A model generated the notes under the pieces. The model was given only the letters and a program-made list of their open reading frames with translations. It was not told the origin of the DNA and ran no database searches. This document shows positions 22,241-30,052 of a DNA stretch of 50,023 nucleotides, in pieces (positions within the stretch are counted from its first letter, which is position 1; the number at the start of each line of letters is the position of its first letter). The DNA comes from Acidobacteriota bacterium (GTDB lineage Bacteria; Acidobacteriota; JAAYUB01), in assembly GCA_017996395.1 (NCBI GenBank), contig JAGOHA010000009.1, positions 1-50,023 on the forward strand, read 5' to 3'. Position numbers and translations under genes: made by a program.

Positions 22241-24225
22241 GACAGCCATCGCCGCAGCATGAGCCAGCCCACGGCGCCCAACGCGAGGAGAATCAGCGAC
22301 CAGGTCTCCGGTTCGGGTGTGGTGGGCACGTATTCGCCGACAGCCGTGTCCGCCACGCCTTCGGGCAGGGGCAGGGGCTGCTTGACCTTTTGCACCTCTC
22401 CGTCTTTCCTTCGGACGACTTCATCAACCGCCACAAAAGAGGTGAACGGTGTCAGCAGGGCGTACCGCAAGCCCAGATCAGTAATCGCCTCCCGAACCGG
22501 GTCGGTGGGTTGCAGGGTGTAATCGTCCGCCAGTTGGGCGATCCGGTGGCGCGCCCACAGATTGCGCAGTGCAGGCAACGACGCATCGATCTTGAAGCGA
22601 TCCACCGACAGCGTCGCCTCGTACGGACGGTCCGCCGCCAGGCCGGTCATCCGGATCACTCCGGCGGCGTCGCCCCGCCACTTGCCGAACACGGTCACCG
22701 GCCGTTCCGCCAGGAGGTCGGGCACCCGAACGGGCTCCACGTCATAGGCGTCGAATCCTGCACATTCAAGCTCCACCCGGGTCAAAACCGGCGACCGGAT
22801 GTATGCGCCGAACCGAGCGCAGACGGTGGCGGCCTCTGCCGGTCTGGTTACCACGAATGGCTCGCCCATACCCGCACGGGCCATGCTCTCGATGAGCCAG
22901 CGGTTGATTTCGCTGCCGATGCCGAACGCAAACACGTTGGCTTTGTGCAGATTGTCTCGGATCAAACGGAACGCCTCGGTTTCAACGTTCACGTAGCCGT
23001 CGGTGATCACGACGACGCTGCGCGAGCAACCCTCGTAAACGGGCAGCTCCAGCGCCCGCCGCAATGCAGGTAAGAGCTCGGTGCCGCCGCCGCCGGCCTG
23101 GTCGTCGATCAGTCTAGTGGCACAGGCCATGTTTTCAGGATTGACGGCGACGGATCGCTCCGCCATGAGTTGGGAGCCACCGGCGAACAACAGGATGTTG
23201 AATCGGTCTGATGAACGCAGACCACCCAATAACTGGCGCATCAGCGATTTGGTGGTGTCGAGCGGGAACCCGCGCATGGATCCTGACACATCCAGCACAA
23301 AAATGTACTCGCGAGGAGTGATGACCGCCGGCGTGATCCGACGGGGCGGCTGGAGCGTCAGGAGAAAGAAATTCTCCTCCGGTCCTCGGGCCAGCAGTAA
23401 TCCGGACCGAATGGTGTCGCCGGTCAGCCGATATTGCAGGACGAACGACCGGTTGCCGCCGGTCCGCTCGTGAGGGACCAGTCCGATGGAGGCATGATCG
23501 GTCCCCTGGTAGTCGATGGTGACTTCGTGGCTGGTACACCGGATGTCCTGGATGGGCAGGCCAGCATTCACATGCACCTTCATGGTGAACACGTAGGATG
23601 ACGGCTCACCTGAGTGGAGGTATGGGTTGGCGGTCCAGTGTTCAGCTGGCAGAGTGTCGGACGCCGGCTGGCCCACGTATCGTGGTCCGACCACGACTGG
23701 GTACACAAACTCGTAGACTCCTTCTGTGGGTACGAGCAGTTCCGTGTAAGCCAGGACCACTCGAATCTCGTCACCGGGCAGGATGTTGGCCACATTCATC
23801 TGGAAGACGTTGGGGCGGTGTTGCTCCAGCAGCGAGGTGCTCCGGCCGCTGCGCTTGGCGGCTTCGTACTCCTGGCGGGCCTGTTGTTTTTCCCGGATTC
23901 GGGCGACAACCGTGCGCTCGCCGATGGTCATGGTCATGGCGTACACCGCGGCGCGGGTGGAGGCGGGGAAAATATATATCGCCTCCAGCGCCCGTGTCCC
24001 TTCGTTCCGGTAGATCTGGGTGACGGTAACGTCGGCGATGATGCCGGCGATGCGCACGTCGGCCGCCGTGGACTTCAGCGGCAGTCGGTCGGTGGACGGA
24101 TCGTTGCTTTGGACATAGAAAAACGGAGACAGGCTCTGGCCCGCATCGCAATCATCCTGAGCCGAACCGAAGCCGGCCATCCAGCTGACGAGGAGCAGGA
24201 CCCCGAGCAGCGAGCGGATATTCAT
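22237..24225 (-). CDS. VIT and VWA domain protein with PEP-CTERM tail
   Basis: 662 residues. The signal peptide 1-22 ends at GSAQ. A VIT domain (about 40-170) contains VTQIYRNEGTRALEAIYIFP and the processing-like segment KQQARQEYEAAKRSG. A VWA domain (about 303-480) has an intact MIDAS: Asp312-x-Ser314-x-Ser316, Thr382 and Asp409. The C-terminus is a classic sorting signal: PEP at 637-639 (TTPEPETW), a hydrophobic helix and a terminal RRW. VIT/VWA proteins resemble the inter-alpha-trypsin inhibitor heavy chain and probably bind ligands or matrix at the surface. The adjacent exosortase is the likely processing enzyme. The start has GGGAGG upstream, and CreB-type sites lie in the preceding gap. 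Confidence 0.92.
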   Translation of the reverse strand: MNIRSLLGVLLLVSWMAGFGSAQDDCDAGQSLSPFFYVQSNDPSTDRLPLKSTAADVRIAGIIADVTVTQIYRNEGTRALEAIYIFPASTRAAVYAMTMTIGERTVVARIREKQQARQEYEAAKRSGRSTSLLEQHRPNVFQMNVANILPGDEIRVVLAYTELLVPTEGVYEFVYPVVVGPRYVGQPASDTLPAEHWTANPYLHSGEPSSYVFTMKVHVNAGLPIQDIRCTSHEVTIDYQGTDHASIGLVPHERTGGNRSFVLQYRLTGDTIRSGLLLARGPEENFFLLTLQPPRRITPAVITPREYIFVLDVSGSMRGFPLDTTKSLMRQLLGGLRSSDRFNILLFAGGSQLMAERSVAVNPENMACATRLIDDQAGGGGTELLPALRRALELPVYEGCSRSVVVITDGYVNVETEAFRLIRDNLHKANVFAFGIGSEINRWLIESMARAGMGEPFVVTRPAEAATVCARFGAYIRSPVLTRVELECAGFDAYDVEPVRVPDLLAERPVTVFGKWRGDAAGVIRMTGLAADRPYEATLSVDRFKIDASLPALRNLWARHRIAQLADDYTLQPTDPVREAITDLGLRYALLTPFTSFVAVDEVVRRKDGEVQKVKQPLPLPEGVADTAVGEYVPTTPEPETWSLILLALGAVGWLMLRRWLS

Positions 24226-24277
24226 GGCGACCTCCCGACTGACAGATTCTTTTCTGCTTCAAGCATCCCGCCGTGGG

Positions 24278-24293
24278 GTGAACGAAGTTTGAA
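24278..24293 (-). promoter_or_regulatory. Second CreB-type site, one mismatch
   Basis: Read toward the VIT/VWA gene: TTCAA-ACTTCG-TTCAC. It differs at one base from the CreB tag TTCAC-N6-TTCAC. It starts 33 bases from the perfect copy, about three helical turns, so both sites face the same side of the helix. It lies 53 bases before the VIT/VWA start codon. Confidence 0.6.
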
Positions 24294-24310
24294 CTGGTCA
24301 GGTGATCGTG

Positions 24311-24326
24311 GTGAATTTTCAGTGAA
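24311..24326 (-). promoter_or_regulatory. Perfect CreB-type tag upstream of VIT/VWA-exosortase operon
   Basis: Read toward the VIT/VWA gene: TTCAC-TGAAAA-TTCAC, an exact match to the TTCAC-N6-TTCAC direct repeat (cre/blr tag) bound by CreB in enterobacteria and by BlrA in Aeromonas. It sits in the 192-base gap between creC and its putative target gene. The kinase and regulator encoded upstream resemble CreC and CreB, so local control of the operon is strongly suggested. Confidence 0.72.
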
Positions 24327-24417
24327 GCAGCGGTGCGGCGCGGGGGCCGCGCGCTGCCTGACCGATACCGCCGGACCGCTGGTCAGCGGCCCGACAGGAG
24401 CGGAAGGTGGGCGTGGA

Positions 24418-25860
24418 TCATGCGGCGGGGGGCGCCAGCGGCAAACGGAGGGTCGCCAGGGTGCCTCCGTCCGGGTGATTGGCCAGTTCGACACTTCCAC
24501 CGTGGAGCGTCACCGCCTCGCGCACCAACGCCAAGCCGAGGCCGGTGCTCTTGGTCCCCGTGTCTGGACGGGGCAGCGAGTAGAAGCGTTCGAACACCCG
24601 ATCCAGCGCATATTCCGGAATGCCCGGGCCACTGTCGCGAACCGTGATAATTGCCATCCCGATCTCCGCGGCCGCAGCGACCTGGATGTTGCCACCGACT
24701 GGTGTGAAGTCGATGGCGTTCTGGATCAGGTTGACCAGTGCGCTGCGGAGCAGAAAGCGCTCGCCCGGCACGGCCAGGTCCGGAGTAAGCGAAAGGTCCA
24801 GTGCGATTCCCTTGGCCTGAAGCCGGGTGTCAACCGCCGCGGCGACGTCATCCACCAACTCACGCAGGCTGACGGATTCAACCTGCACCAGACCTTTGCG
24901 GCTCTCCAGCGCGGTCAGATCCAACAGCCGGTCCACCAACCGCTGGATCCGGGTGCCGGCGTCGGCGATGGTGGCGGCGAAGCGGCGGCGGGCCTCCGGT
25001 GGCGGCTCCTCCTGGAGAAGTTCGGCGGCGCCTCGAATTGATGACAAGGGTGCCTTGATCTCGTGGGTCAGTGTCTGAACGTACTGTTCCACGTACTGTT
25101 TGCCTTCGAGGGCATCGCGCATCTGCTCGAACGCCTGGCCCAAAGTACGGATTTCACTGCTGCCCAACGGGGGCAGACTGGCGCGCCGGCTGTCGCGGAC
25201 AGACTGGGCATACCCAGCCAAGCGGTCGAGTGGGCGGGTGATCCAGGTGGAGATGACGAAGCTCAATACCGCGGCTGCCAGAAAAGAAACCACCGCCGCC
25301 AGGGCGATTTTGCGGGTGATCTCGGTGATGAACACCTTGACGCTGTTCACGGGCTTGGCCACGGTGAGCACCCCGGCCACCCGGCCACCGGCGTGAATCG
25401 GGGCCGCCACGTAGAGCACGGTGGAATAAAAGTCCTTGGCGTCTCCCCGCGTGGCCCGAGCGCCGTACTGACCGCGCAAGGTCAGGTAAACGTCGTTCCA
25501 GCGGGAGTAATCCTTGCCCTCATCGGTCCCGCCGTGAGAGTCGTAGATCACGACGCCGAGCGAGTCGGTGACGTACACGCGGGTCGTCACCGCCCGTTTC
25601 TCCAGTTGGTACAAGCGCGCGTCAAGCTTGCGCCGGAGCGCCCGATCCATGGCGGCGCGAAGATCCATGATGTCGGGGCGCTCCTCCCGGAGGCGGTCCT
25701 CCAGTCCGGCCGCAAGGATGTTGGCCGTATCCACCATGGCCTCTTCCGTGGATTTCAGCGGCTGGAGCCGGATGTCCTCCGTGATCCACAGGCTCAAGGC
25801 CAGAAAGCCGGCGATGATCGCAAGACAAAACCCGAGGAAGATCCGCAGGCGGATGCTCAC
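24418..25860 (-). CDS. creC: CreC-like sensor histidine kinase
   Basis: 480 residues. One N-terminal membrane helix (about 7-27), an extracytoplasmic sensor with VTDSLGVVIYDSHGG and PIHAGGRVAGVLTVAKPVNSV (a CHASE/Cache-like region typical of CreC), a second helix (about 184-206), then HAMP, HisKA with phospho-acceptor His266 (TLTHEIKAPLSSIRGAAELL) and a HATPase_c domain with NAIDFTP, DSGPGIP and STGLGLALV. The length and sensor pattern match CreC closely. It starts with GTG sharing GTGA with the regulator stop. E. coli CreC responds to carbon/growth state. The signal here is unknown. No creD is present. Confidence 0.85.
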   Translation of the reverse strand: MSIRLRIFLGFCLAIIAGFLALSLWITEDIRLQPLKSTEEAMVDTANILAAGLEDRLREERPDIMDLRAAMDRALRRKLDARLYQLEKRAVTTRVYVTDSLGVVIYDSHGGTDEGKDYSRWNDVYLTLRGQYGARATRGDAKDFYSTVLYVAAPIHAGGRVAGVLTVAKPVNSVKVFITEITRKIALAAVVSFLAAAVLSFVISTWITRPLDRLAGYAQSVRDSRRASLPPLGSSEIRTLGQAFEQMRDALEGKQYVEQYVQTLTHEIKAPLSSIRGAAELLQEEPPPEARRRFAATIADAGTRIQRLVDRLLDLTALESRKGLVQVESVSLRELVDDVAAAVDTRLQAKGIALDLSLTPDLAVPGERFLLRSALVNLIQNAIDFTPVGGNIQVAAAAEIGMAIITVRDSGPGIPEYALDRVFERFYSLPRPDTGTKSTGLGLALVREAVTLHGGSVELANHPDGGTLATLRLPLAPPAA

Positions 25861-26555
25861 CAGTCCTCCCGCAAGGCGTACCCCACCCCCCGGTGCGTCA
25901 CGATGGGGTCGGGCTCGGGGCGCACCTCCCGGAGTTTTGCGCGCAGGGTCTTGATATGGGTGTCGACCGTGCGGTCAAGGCTCATCTCCGGACATTCCCA
26001 AACGAGTTCCATCAGCCGCTCACGAGAGAACACCCAGCCGGGATGCTCGATGAGCTTTTCCAGGATGCGGTATTCGTACCGCGACAGTTCCAGTACCCGG
26101 CCGAAGTAGCTGATCGTGCGCCGCTGGATGTCCACGGTGAACGGGAGCGGCTGCCGGGTCTCGGCCGGTGGTCCAACGGCCGGCCGCTGCCCCCGACGGA
26201 GAACCGCCCGGACCCGCGCCGCCACCTCCCGCGGGCTGAACGGTTTGACCACGTAATCGTCAGCGCCCATCTCCAGGCCGGAGACGCGGTCGACCTCGCT
26301 GCCGCGCGCGGTGAGGAAGATGACCGGAATCGGATGGTGCCGGCGGATTTCCGCAAACAGCTCGAAACCACTCAGGTCAGGCAGTCCGATGTCCACGATC
26401 GCCAAGTCGACCGGATCGCGCGTCAGCGCCGTGAGTGCCTCACCGCCCGTGCTCACCCAACTGGTTTTGAACCCGTCAGTGTCCAGCGCGTAGAGCAGGA
26501 TGTCGGCAATGGATTTCTCATCCTCCACCAGCAGGATCCGGGGACGCTCGGGCAT
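25857..26555 (-). CDS. creB: CreB-like OmpR-family response regulator
   Basis: 232 residues from the ATG at 26555 with GGAGG four bases upstream. The receiver domain has the acidic pair in LLVEDEKSIADILL, phospho-acceptor Asp55 (AIVDIGLPDLSG) and the conserved Lys in YVVKPFSPRE. The C-terminal winged helix (about 135-230) ends with VWECPEMSLDRTVDTHIKTL and THRGVGYAL; the recognition-helix region DRTVDTHI matches that of CreB as I recall it. It is translationally coupled to the kinase. The perfect TTCAC-N6-TTCAC tag downstream fits this regulator. Confidence 0.85.
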   Translation of the reverse strand: MPERPRILLVEDEKSIADILLYALDTDGFKTSWVSTGGEALTALTRDPVDLAIVDIGLPDLSGFELFAEIRRHHPIPVIFLTARGSEVDRVSGLEMGADDYVVKPFSPREVAARVRAVLRRGQRPAVGPPAETRQPLPFTVDIQRRTISYFGRVLELSRYEYRILEKLIEHPGWVFSRERLMELVWECPEMSLDRTVDTHIKTLRAKLREVRPEPDPIVTHRGVGYALREDW

Positions 26556-26633
26556 GGGGCCTCCACGTGTCGCCGCCACCCGCCGGGATGCGGCCCGGGG
26601 GATGCCGGCATCGATTATCGGTGTGCCGCGCCC

Positions 26634-26662
26634 ATTGTAGATGAAGCGTGGGACGAAGACAA
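26634..26662 (-). promoter_or_regulatory. Candidate promoter of creBC
   Basis: On the minus strand TTGTCT (26662-26657, 4/6), a 17-base spacer and TACAAT (26639-26634, 5/6), about 79 bases before the regulator start. It overlaps the end of the preceding KPYxxW gene slightly upstream of its stop region, so creBC can be expressed separately. Confidence 0.5.
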
Positions 26663-26682
26663 TCCGTCCGGGGTGGCTGCGC

Positions 26683-27459
26683 TCAGAAATCCAGGCGGTT
26701 GTTCAGAAGGAGCTTGTCGATCTTGAACGTGGCGTCGATCTCCAGCTCGTTCTGAATCAGCGTGCGGGTGCTGAGGACATAGGCCAAATTTTCCGAGGGC
26801 CGGTTTTCATCCTCTTCCAGGTCGCTGAGATTCTTGATCTTGATCTTGGTTGTTTGAAAACGAAGGGTTTTGTCGTCGCGCGTGACTAAGGGAACCCCGT
26901 CATCGGCATAGCGAGGAAAAATGAACTTCGCACCGGAGCCGTCCGGGGTCGGGGCGATATAATCCTTGATGTAGACTTTCTTGCCGGAGTTGGTGGCCAG
27001 AAAAGTGTTCGAACGCAGCTCGGGCAGACTGAGGTTGTGCAACGCGCGCTCGACATCAAAGACAGCCGAAACACCCTTGGGTTTGGAATCAACGGTGAGC
27101 GACACGACGATCTCGTCGGGATAGTCCCGAGTCGCGATGTCCCGATAGCGGGCAAGCCGGTCTTGGTCGCCCCGGGCGATCAGCGCGACGTAGGCTTGCC
27201 GCACCGTCCGTGCCGAGAACAGGTGGGCCCGGATGATTACTACAAATTCACGTTCCGAGTCGCCTGTGCCCGCGATGTTCTGTTGAATGCTGCCGATGTA
27301 CCCCCACTGGTACACGTAGGTCCATGGCGAGCTGGTGAGGATCTGGCGCGCCTCATTCTCGCGCCACTGGGTGTAGGGTTTCTGCAGCCAGAAATCCGCG
27401 GCCCAGGCCGCGCAAACCAGGGCGACGCCAAGTCCGCAGGCGATCAACGTTCGTTTCAC
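26683..27459 (-). CDS. Secreted KPYxxW / SPW family protein
   Basis: 258 residues from a GTG with a GGGGGG ribosome site. A signal peptide ends near AWAAD. The mature start FWLQKPYTQWRENEARQIL followed by SSPWTY is a pattern I associate with an expanded, uncharacterised family of acidobacterial exported proteins. The middle contains a beta-rich stretch with repeated hydrophobic strands, and the C-terminus is charged (FKIDKLLLNNRLDF). No catalytic motif is seen. It lies upstream of creBC on the same strand with a 103-base gap that includes a creBC promoter candidate, so it may be functionally linked or merely adjacent. Confidence 0.7.
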   Translation of the reverse strand: MKRTLIACGLGVALVCAAWAADFWLQKPYTQWRENEARQILTSSPWTYVYQWGYIGSIQQNIAGTGDSEREFVVIIRAHLFSARTVRQAYVALIARGDQDRLARYRDIATRDYPDEIVVSLTVDSKPKGVSAVFDVERALHNLSLPELRSNTFLATNSGKKVYIKDYIAPTPDGSGAKFIFPRYADDGVPLVTRDDKTLRFQTTKIKIKNLSDLEEDENRPSENLAYVLSTRTLIQNELEIDATFKIDKLLLNNRLDF

Positions 27460-27675
27460 GAAACCCCCCGAGTTTGAATGTGATGTCTGCGCTGTCTCGC
27501 CGCTGACCGATTACACTTGGGTGAGATGCACGCTGCCGGCAAATGTCTCGTCGAGCCGGGTACCACGGCCGGTCATTCCCCTGGGCTGATCCGATTGCAC
27601 CGGGCCCGGACCTGTCTGCCCGTCCGTCAAACGGCCGGGCCGTCGAGCCGGCGCGTCCGGGTGTCGCCGGCCGTC

Positions 27676-28407
27676 TCAGGAAACCGCCTGGGGCGCGGAG
27701 GCGACGTACGGAGGGTTGGTCTCCTCGAATTCGATGAGGCCGTCGCGCAGGTGGATGACGCGCTGGGCGTGCGCGGCCACGTCCCGTTCGTGAGTGACCA
27801 GGATGATGGTGTTGCCGCGCTCGTGCAGCCGGTGGAACAGGCTCAGGATCTCTTCACCGGTTTTGGAGTCCAGGTTGCCCGTCGGCTCGTCGGCGAGCAA
27901 GATGGAAGGGGTGTTGACCAGCGCCCGGGCGATCGCCACGCGTTGGCGCTGGCCGCCGGAAAGTTCGTTGGGCCGATGGCTCATCCGGTCGGCCAGTTCC
28001 ACGTTTTGCAGGGCGACCTCGGCCATCTCGCGCCGCTTTTTAGCCGGTATGCCGCTGTAGATGAGGGGCAGTTCCACGTTCTGCAAGGCCGTGGAGCGGG
28101 CCAGCAGGTTGAAGGTCTGGAAGACAAACCCGATTTCCTTGTTCCGGATCTGGGCCAGCTCGTTATCGTCGAGCTGGCTGACCAGTTGCCCGTTGAGGAA
28201 ATAATTGCCCTTGGACGGTGTGTCCAGGCATCCGATCAGGTTCATCAGTGTGGACTTGCCAGATCCGGAGGGTCCCATGATCGCCACGAATTCACTGCGC
28301 TTGACCTCGCAGTCCACCCCGCGGAGCGCTTGGATCTCCACCGTGCCCATGATGTAGGTTTTCCAGAGATCCTCGGTCTTGATGGTGATGTGGTTGCCCT
28401 GGCTCAT
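27676..28407 (-). CDS. MacB/LolD-type ABC transporter ATPase
   Basis: 243 residues with Walker [10 protein letters not shown]-loop FVFQTFNLL, signature [15 protein letters not shown], Walker [13 protein letters not shown] and the H-loop VTHE. The [11 protein letters not shown] segment is typical of the MacB/LolD/FtsE branch, which uses transmembrane conformational change rather than substrate channelling. It overlaps the membrane fusion protein gene by four bases (ATGA). No FtsX/MacB-type permease gene follows: the next gene downstream is the KPYxxW protein after a 216-base gap. The permease must be encoded elsewhere or has been lost. Confidence 0.9.
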   Translation of the reverse strand: MSQGNHITIKTEDLWKTYIMGTVEIQALRGVDCEVKRSEFVAIMGPSGSGKSTLMNLIGCLDTPSKGNYFLNGQLVSQLDDNELAQIRNKEIGFVFQTFNLLARSTALQNVELPLIYSGIPAKKRREMAEVALQNVELADRMSHRPNELSGGQRQRVAIARALVNTPSILLADEPTGNLDSKTGEEILSLFHRLHERGNTIILVTHERDVAAHAQRVIHLRDGLIEFEETNPPYVASAPQAVS

Positions 28408-29879
28408 GAGCCCTGCTCCTCTTCGCGGGCCGGGCCTGTGCCCGGACGCCGTTTCTGGATAAAATCGCCATCCTTCAGGTTACGCAGCGTCTTGAAGCTG
28501 CCCACGACAATCTCGTCGCCCTCTGCCAGACCCTTGAGGACCTCGATCTTGGTTTCACCGGTGATGCCGGTCTCCACCAGGACGAAGACCACCCGATTCT
28601 CCTTGTCTACCTTGAACACGCCTTGCTTCTCGACGAGTTTCGGCTTTTTGGCGTCCTTTTCCTTTTTGGCATCTTTCTTCTGCCACGGGTGGACAACGCC
28701 GCCGATGCCATCCAGCTCCACCTCTCGCATCACCACCGCCTGAAGCGGGATGGCCAGGATGTTTTCCTTGACCGCGGTGGTGATTTCGGCGGTGGCGGAC
28801 AGACCCGGCCGGAGCTGGACAGGCGGATTGTCCAGCTGGACCACCACCTTGAAATCTTTGGCCTGGTCGGTCGTGGTGGTGGTTCCCGTGGTGATGGCGC
28901 TGTTGCCGATCTCGGTGACGTGGCCCTTGAGCGGGCGGTCAGGCAGCGCATCCACCTTGACGATTACCGGCTGGTTGAGCTTGACGTTGACGATATCGGT
29001 CTCATCGACCTTGACCTCGGTTTCGATCACGGAGAGATCCGCAATGGTCATCAGCGTGGCGGAGGGGTTGAACATCATGCCCGGCACGGCACGCTCGCCT
29101 TTCTCTACTTCCAGCTTGGTGATCACACCGGTGAGCGGGGAAGTCAGCACGGTTTTGTTCAGCAGGTCGCGGGCCCGGTCCAGCATGGCCTGAAACTGGC
29201 CCACCCGGCTGGCCGCGGCCTGGTAGTTGTTCTCCATCTGCTGAATATTTACCTTGGACACCTCAATCCGCGTTTCCAGCTCGCTGAGCCGGGCCTTGGC
29301 CGCCTCAACGCGGCTTTCCGCCAATCGGAAACTGGAGCGGGCCAGGTCGTATTCCTCGCGGGACACCAGGTTGTCCTCGTGTAATTGCTGTTTGCGCTTG
29401 AAGAGGGAGGATTCGTGCTCCAGATTGATCTGCGCCTGATCCAATTCGGCCCGGGCACTCTGGAGATTGGCCTCTGTGATCCGCAGGTTGAGTTTGGACT
29501 CGTCGATCTGGTGTTTGGTATTGCGGGCCTCCTCTTCCGTGGCGCGGAACTGAAATTCCGCCGAACGGGCGTCGGCTTCGGTCTGGAACGGGTCGATTTT
29601 CAGGAGAACATCACCCTTCTGCACCGAGTCGCCCTCCTTAACGTACAGCTCCTGGATGACGCCGGTGATCTCCGACTGGAGATCCACGTAGTTCTTCGGT
29701 TTGATCTCCCCGGAAGCGGTGACGATCGCAGTCAATTTGTCCGAAAGCTGCACCTGGTCGGCTTCCACAATGGGGCGGCCGTTGCTTTTGAACGCCAGCA
29801 GCAGGATGACGATGATGATGACGACGAGCGCAGCCCCGCCCGCAATCCACCACATGGCGCGCTTTTTCTTCTTGTCCAT
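28404..29879 (-). CDS. HlyD/MacA-type membrane fusion protein
   Basis: 491 residues. N-terminal KKKKR and one membrane helix (about 9-29) precede a split lipoyl/barrel-sandwich domain ([29 protein letters not shown] and [18 protein letters not shown]). These flank a long coiled-coil hairpin (about 100-235) with many Glu/Arg heptads. Beta-barrel and membrane-proximal domains follow. Near residue 395 is a Lys-rich insertion ([16 protein letters not shown]) not usual for the family. In didermic bacteria such adaptors link an inner-membrane MacB-type ATPase/permease to an outer-membrane channel. GGAGG precedes the ATG. Confidence 0.9.
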   Translation of the reverse strand: MDKKKKRAMWWIAGGAALVVIIIVILLLAFKSNGRPIVEADQVQLSDKLTAIVTASGEIKPKNYVDLQSEITGVIQELYVKEGDSVQKGDVLLKIDPFQTEADARSAEFQFRATEEEARNTKHQIDESKLNLRITEANLQSARAELDQAQINLEHESSLFKRKQQLHEDNLVSREEYDLARSSFRLAESRVEAAKARLSELETRIEVSKVNIQQMENNYQAAASRVGQFQAMLDRARDLLNKTVLTSPLTGVITKLEVEKGERAVPGMMFNPSATLMTIADLSVIETEVKVDETDIVNVKLNQPVIVKVDALPDRPLKGHVTEIGNSAITTGTTTTTDQAKDFKVVVQLDNPPVQLRPGLSATAEITTAVKENILAIPLQAVVMREVELDGIGGVVHPWQKKDAKKEKDAKKPKLVEKQGVFKVDKENRVVFVLVETGITGETKIEVLKGLAEGDEIVVGSFKTLRNLKDGDFIQKRRPGTGPAREEEQGS

Positions 29880-30052
29880 GGATCCTCCGCCTTGTTTTCG
29901 ATCTTTGACTAGTACGGCGGAACACCCGGAAAAGTTTCATGTTCGTCAGTTCGGGAAGTCCGCACGTACCGGAATCGGTTCGGGTCTGCAGTCCGGTCCG
30001 GGTCGCGATTCTCTGGGAACTGTTTGGGCGGCGGGAAATTGATACCCCGGGC

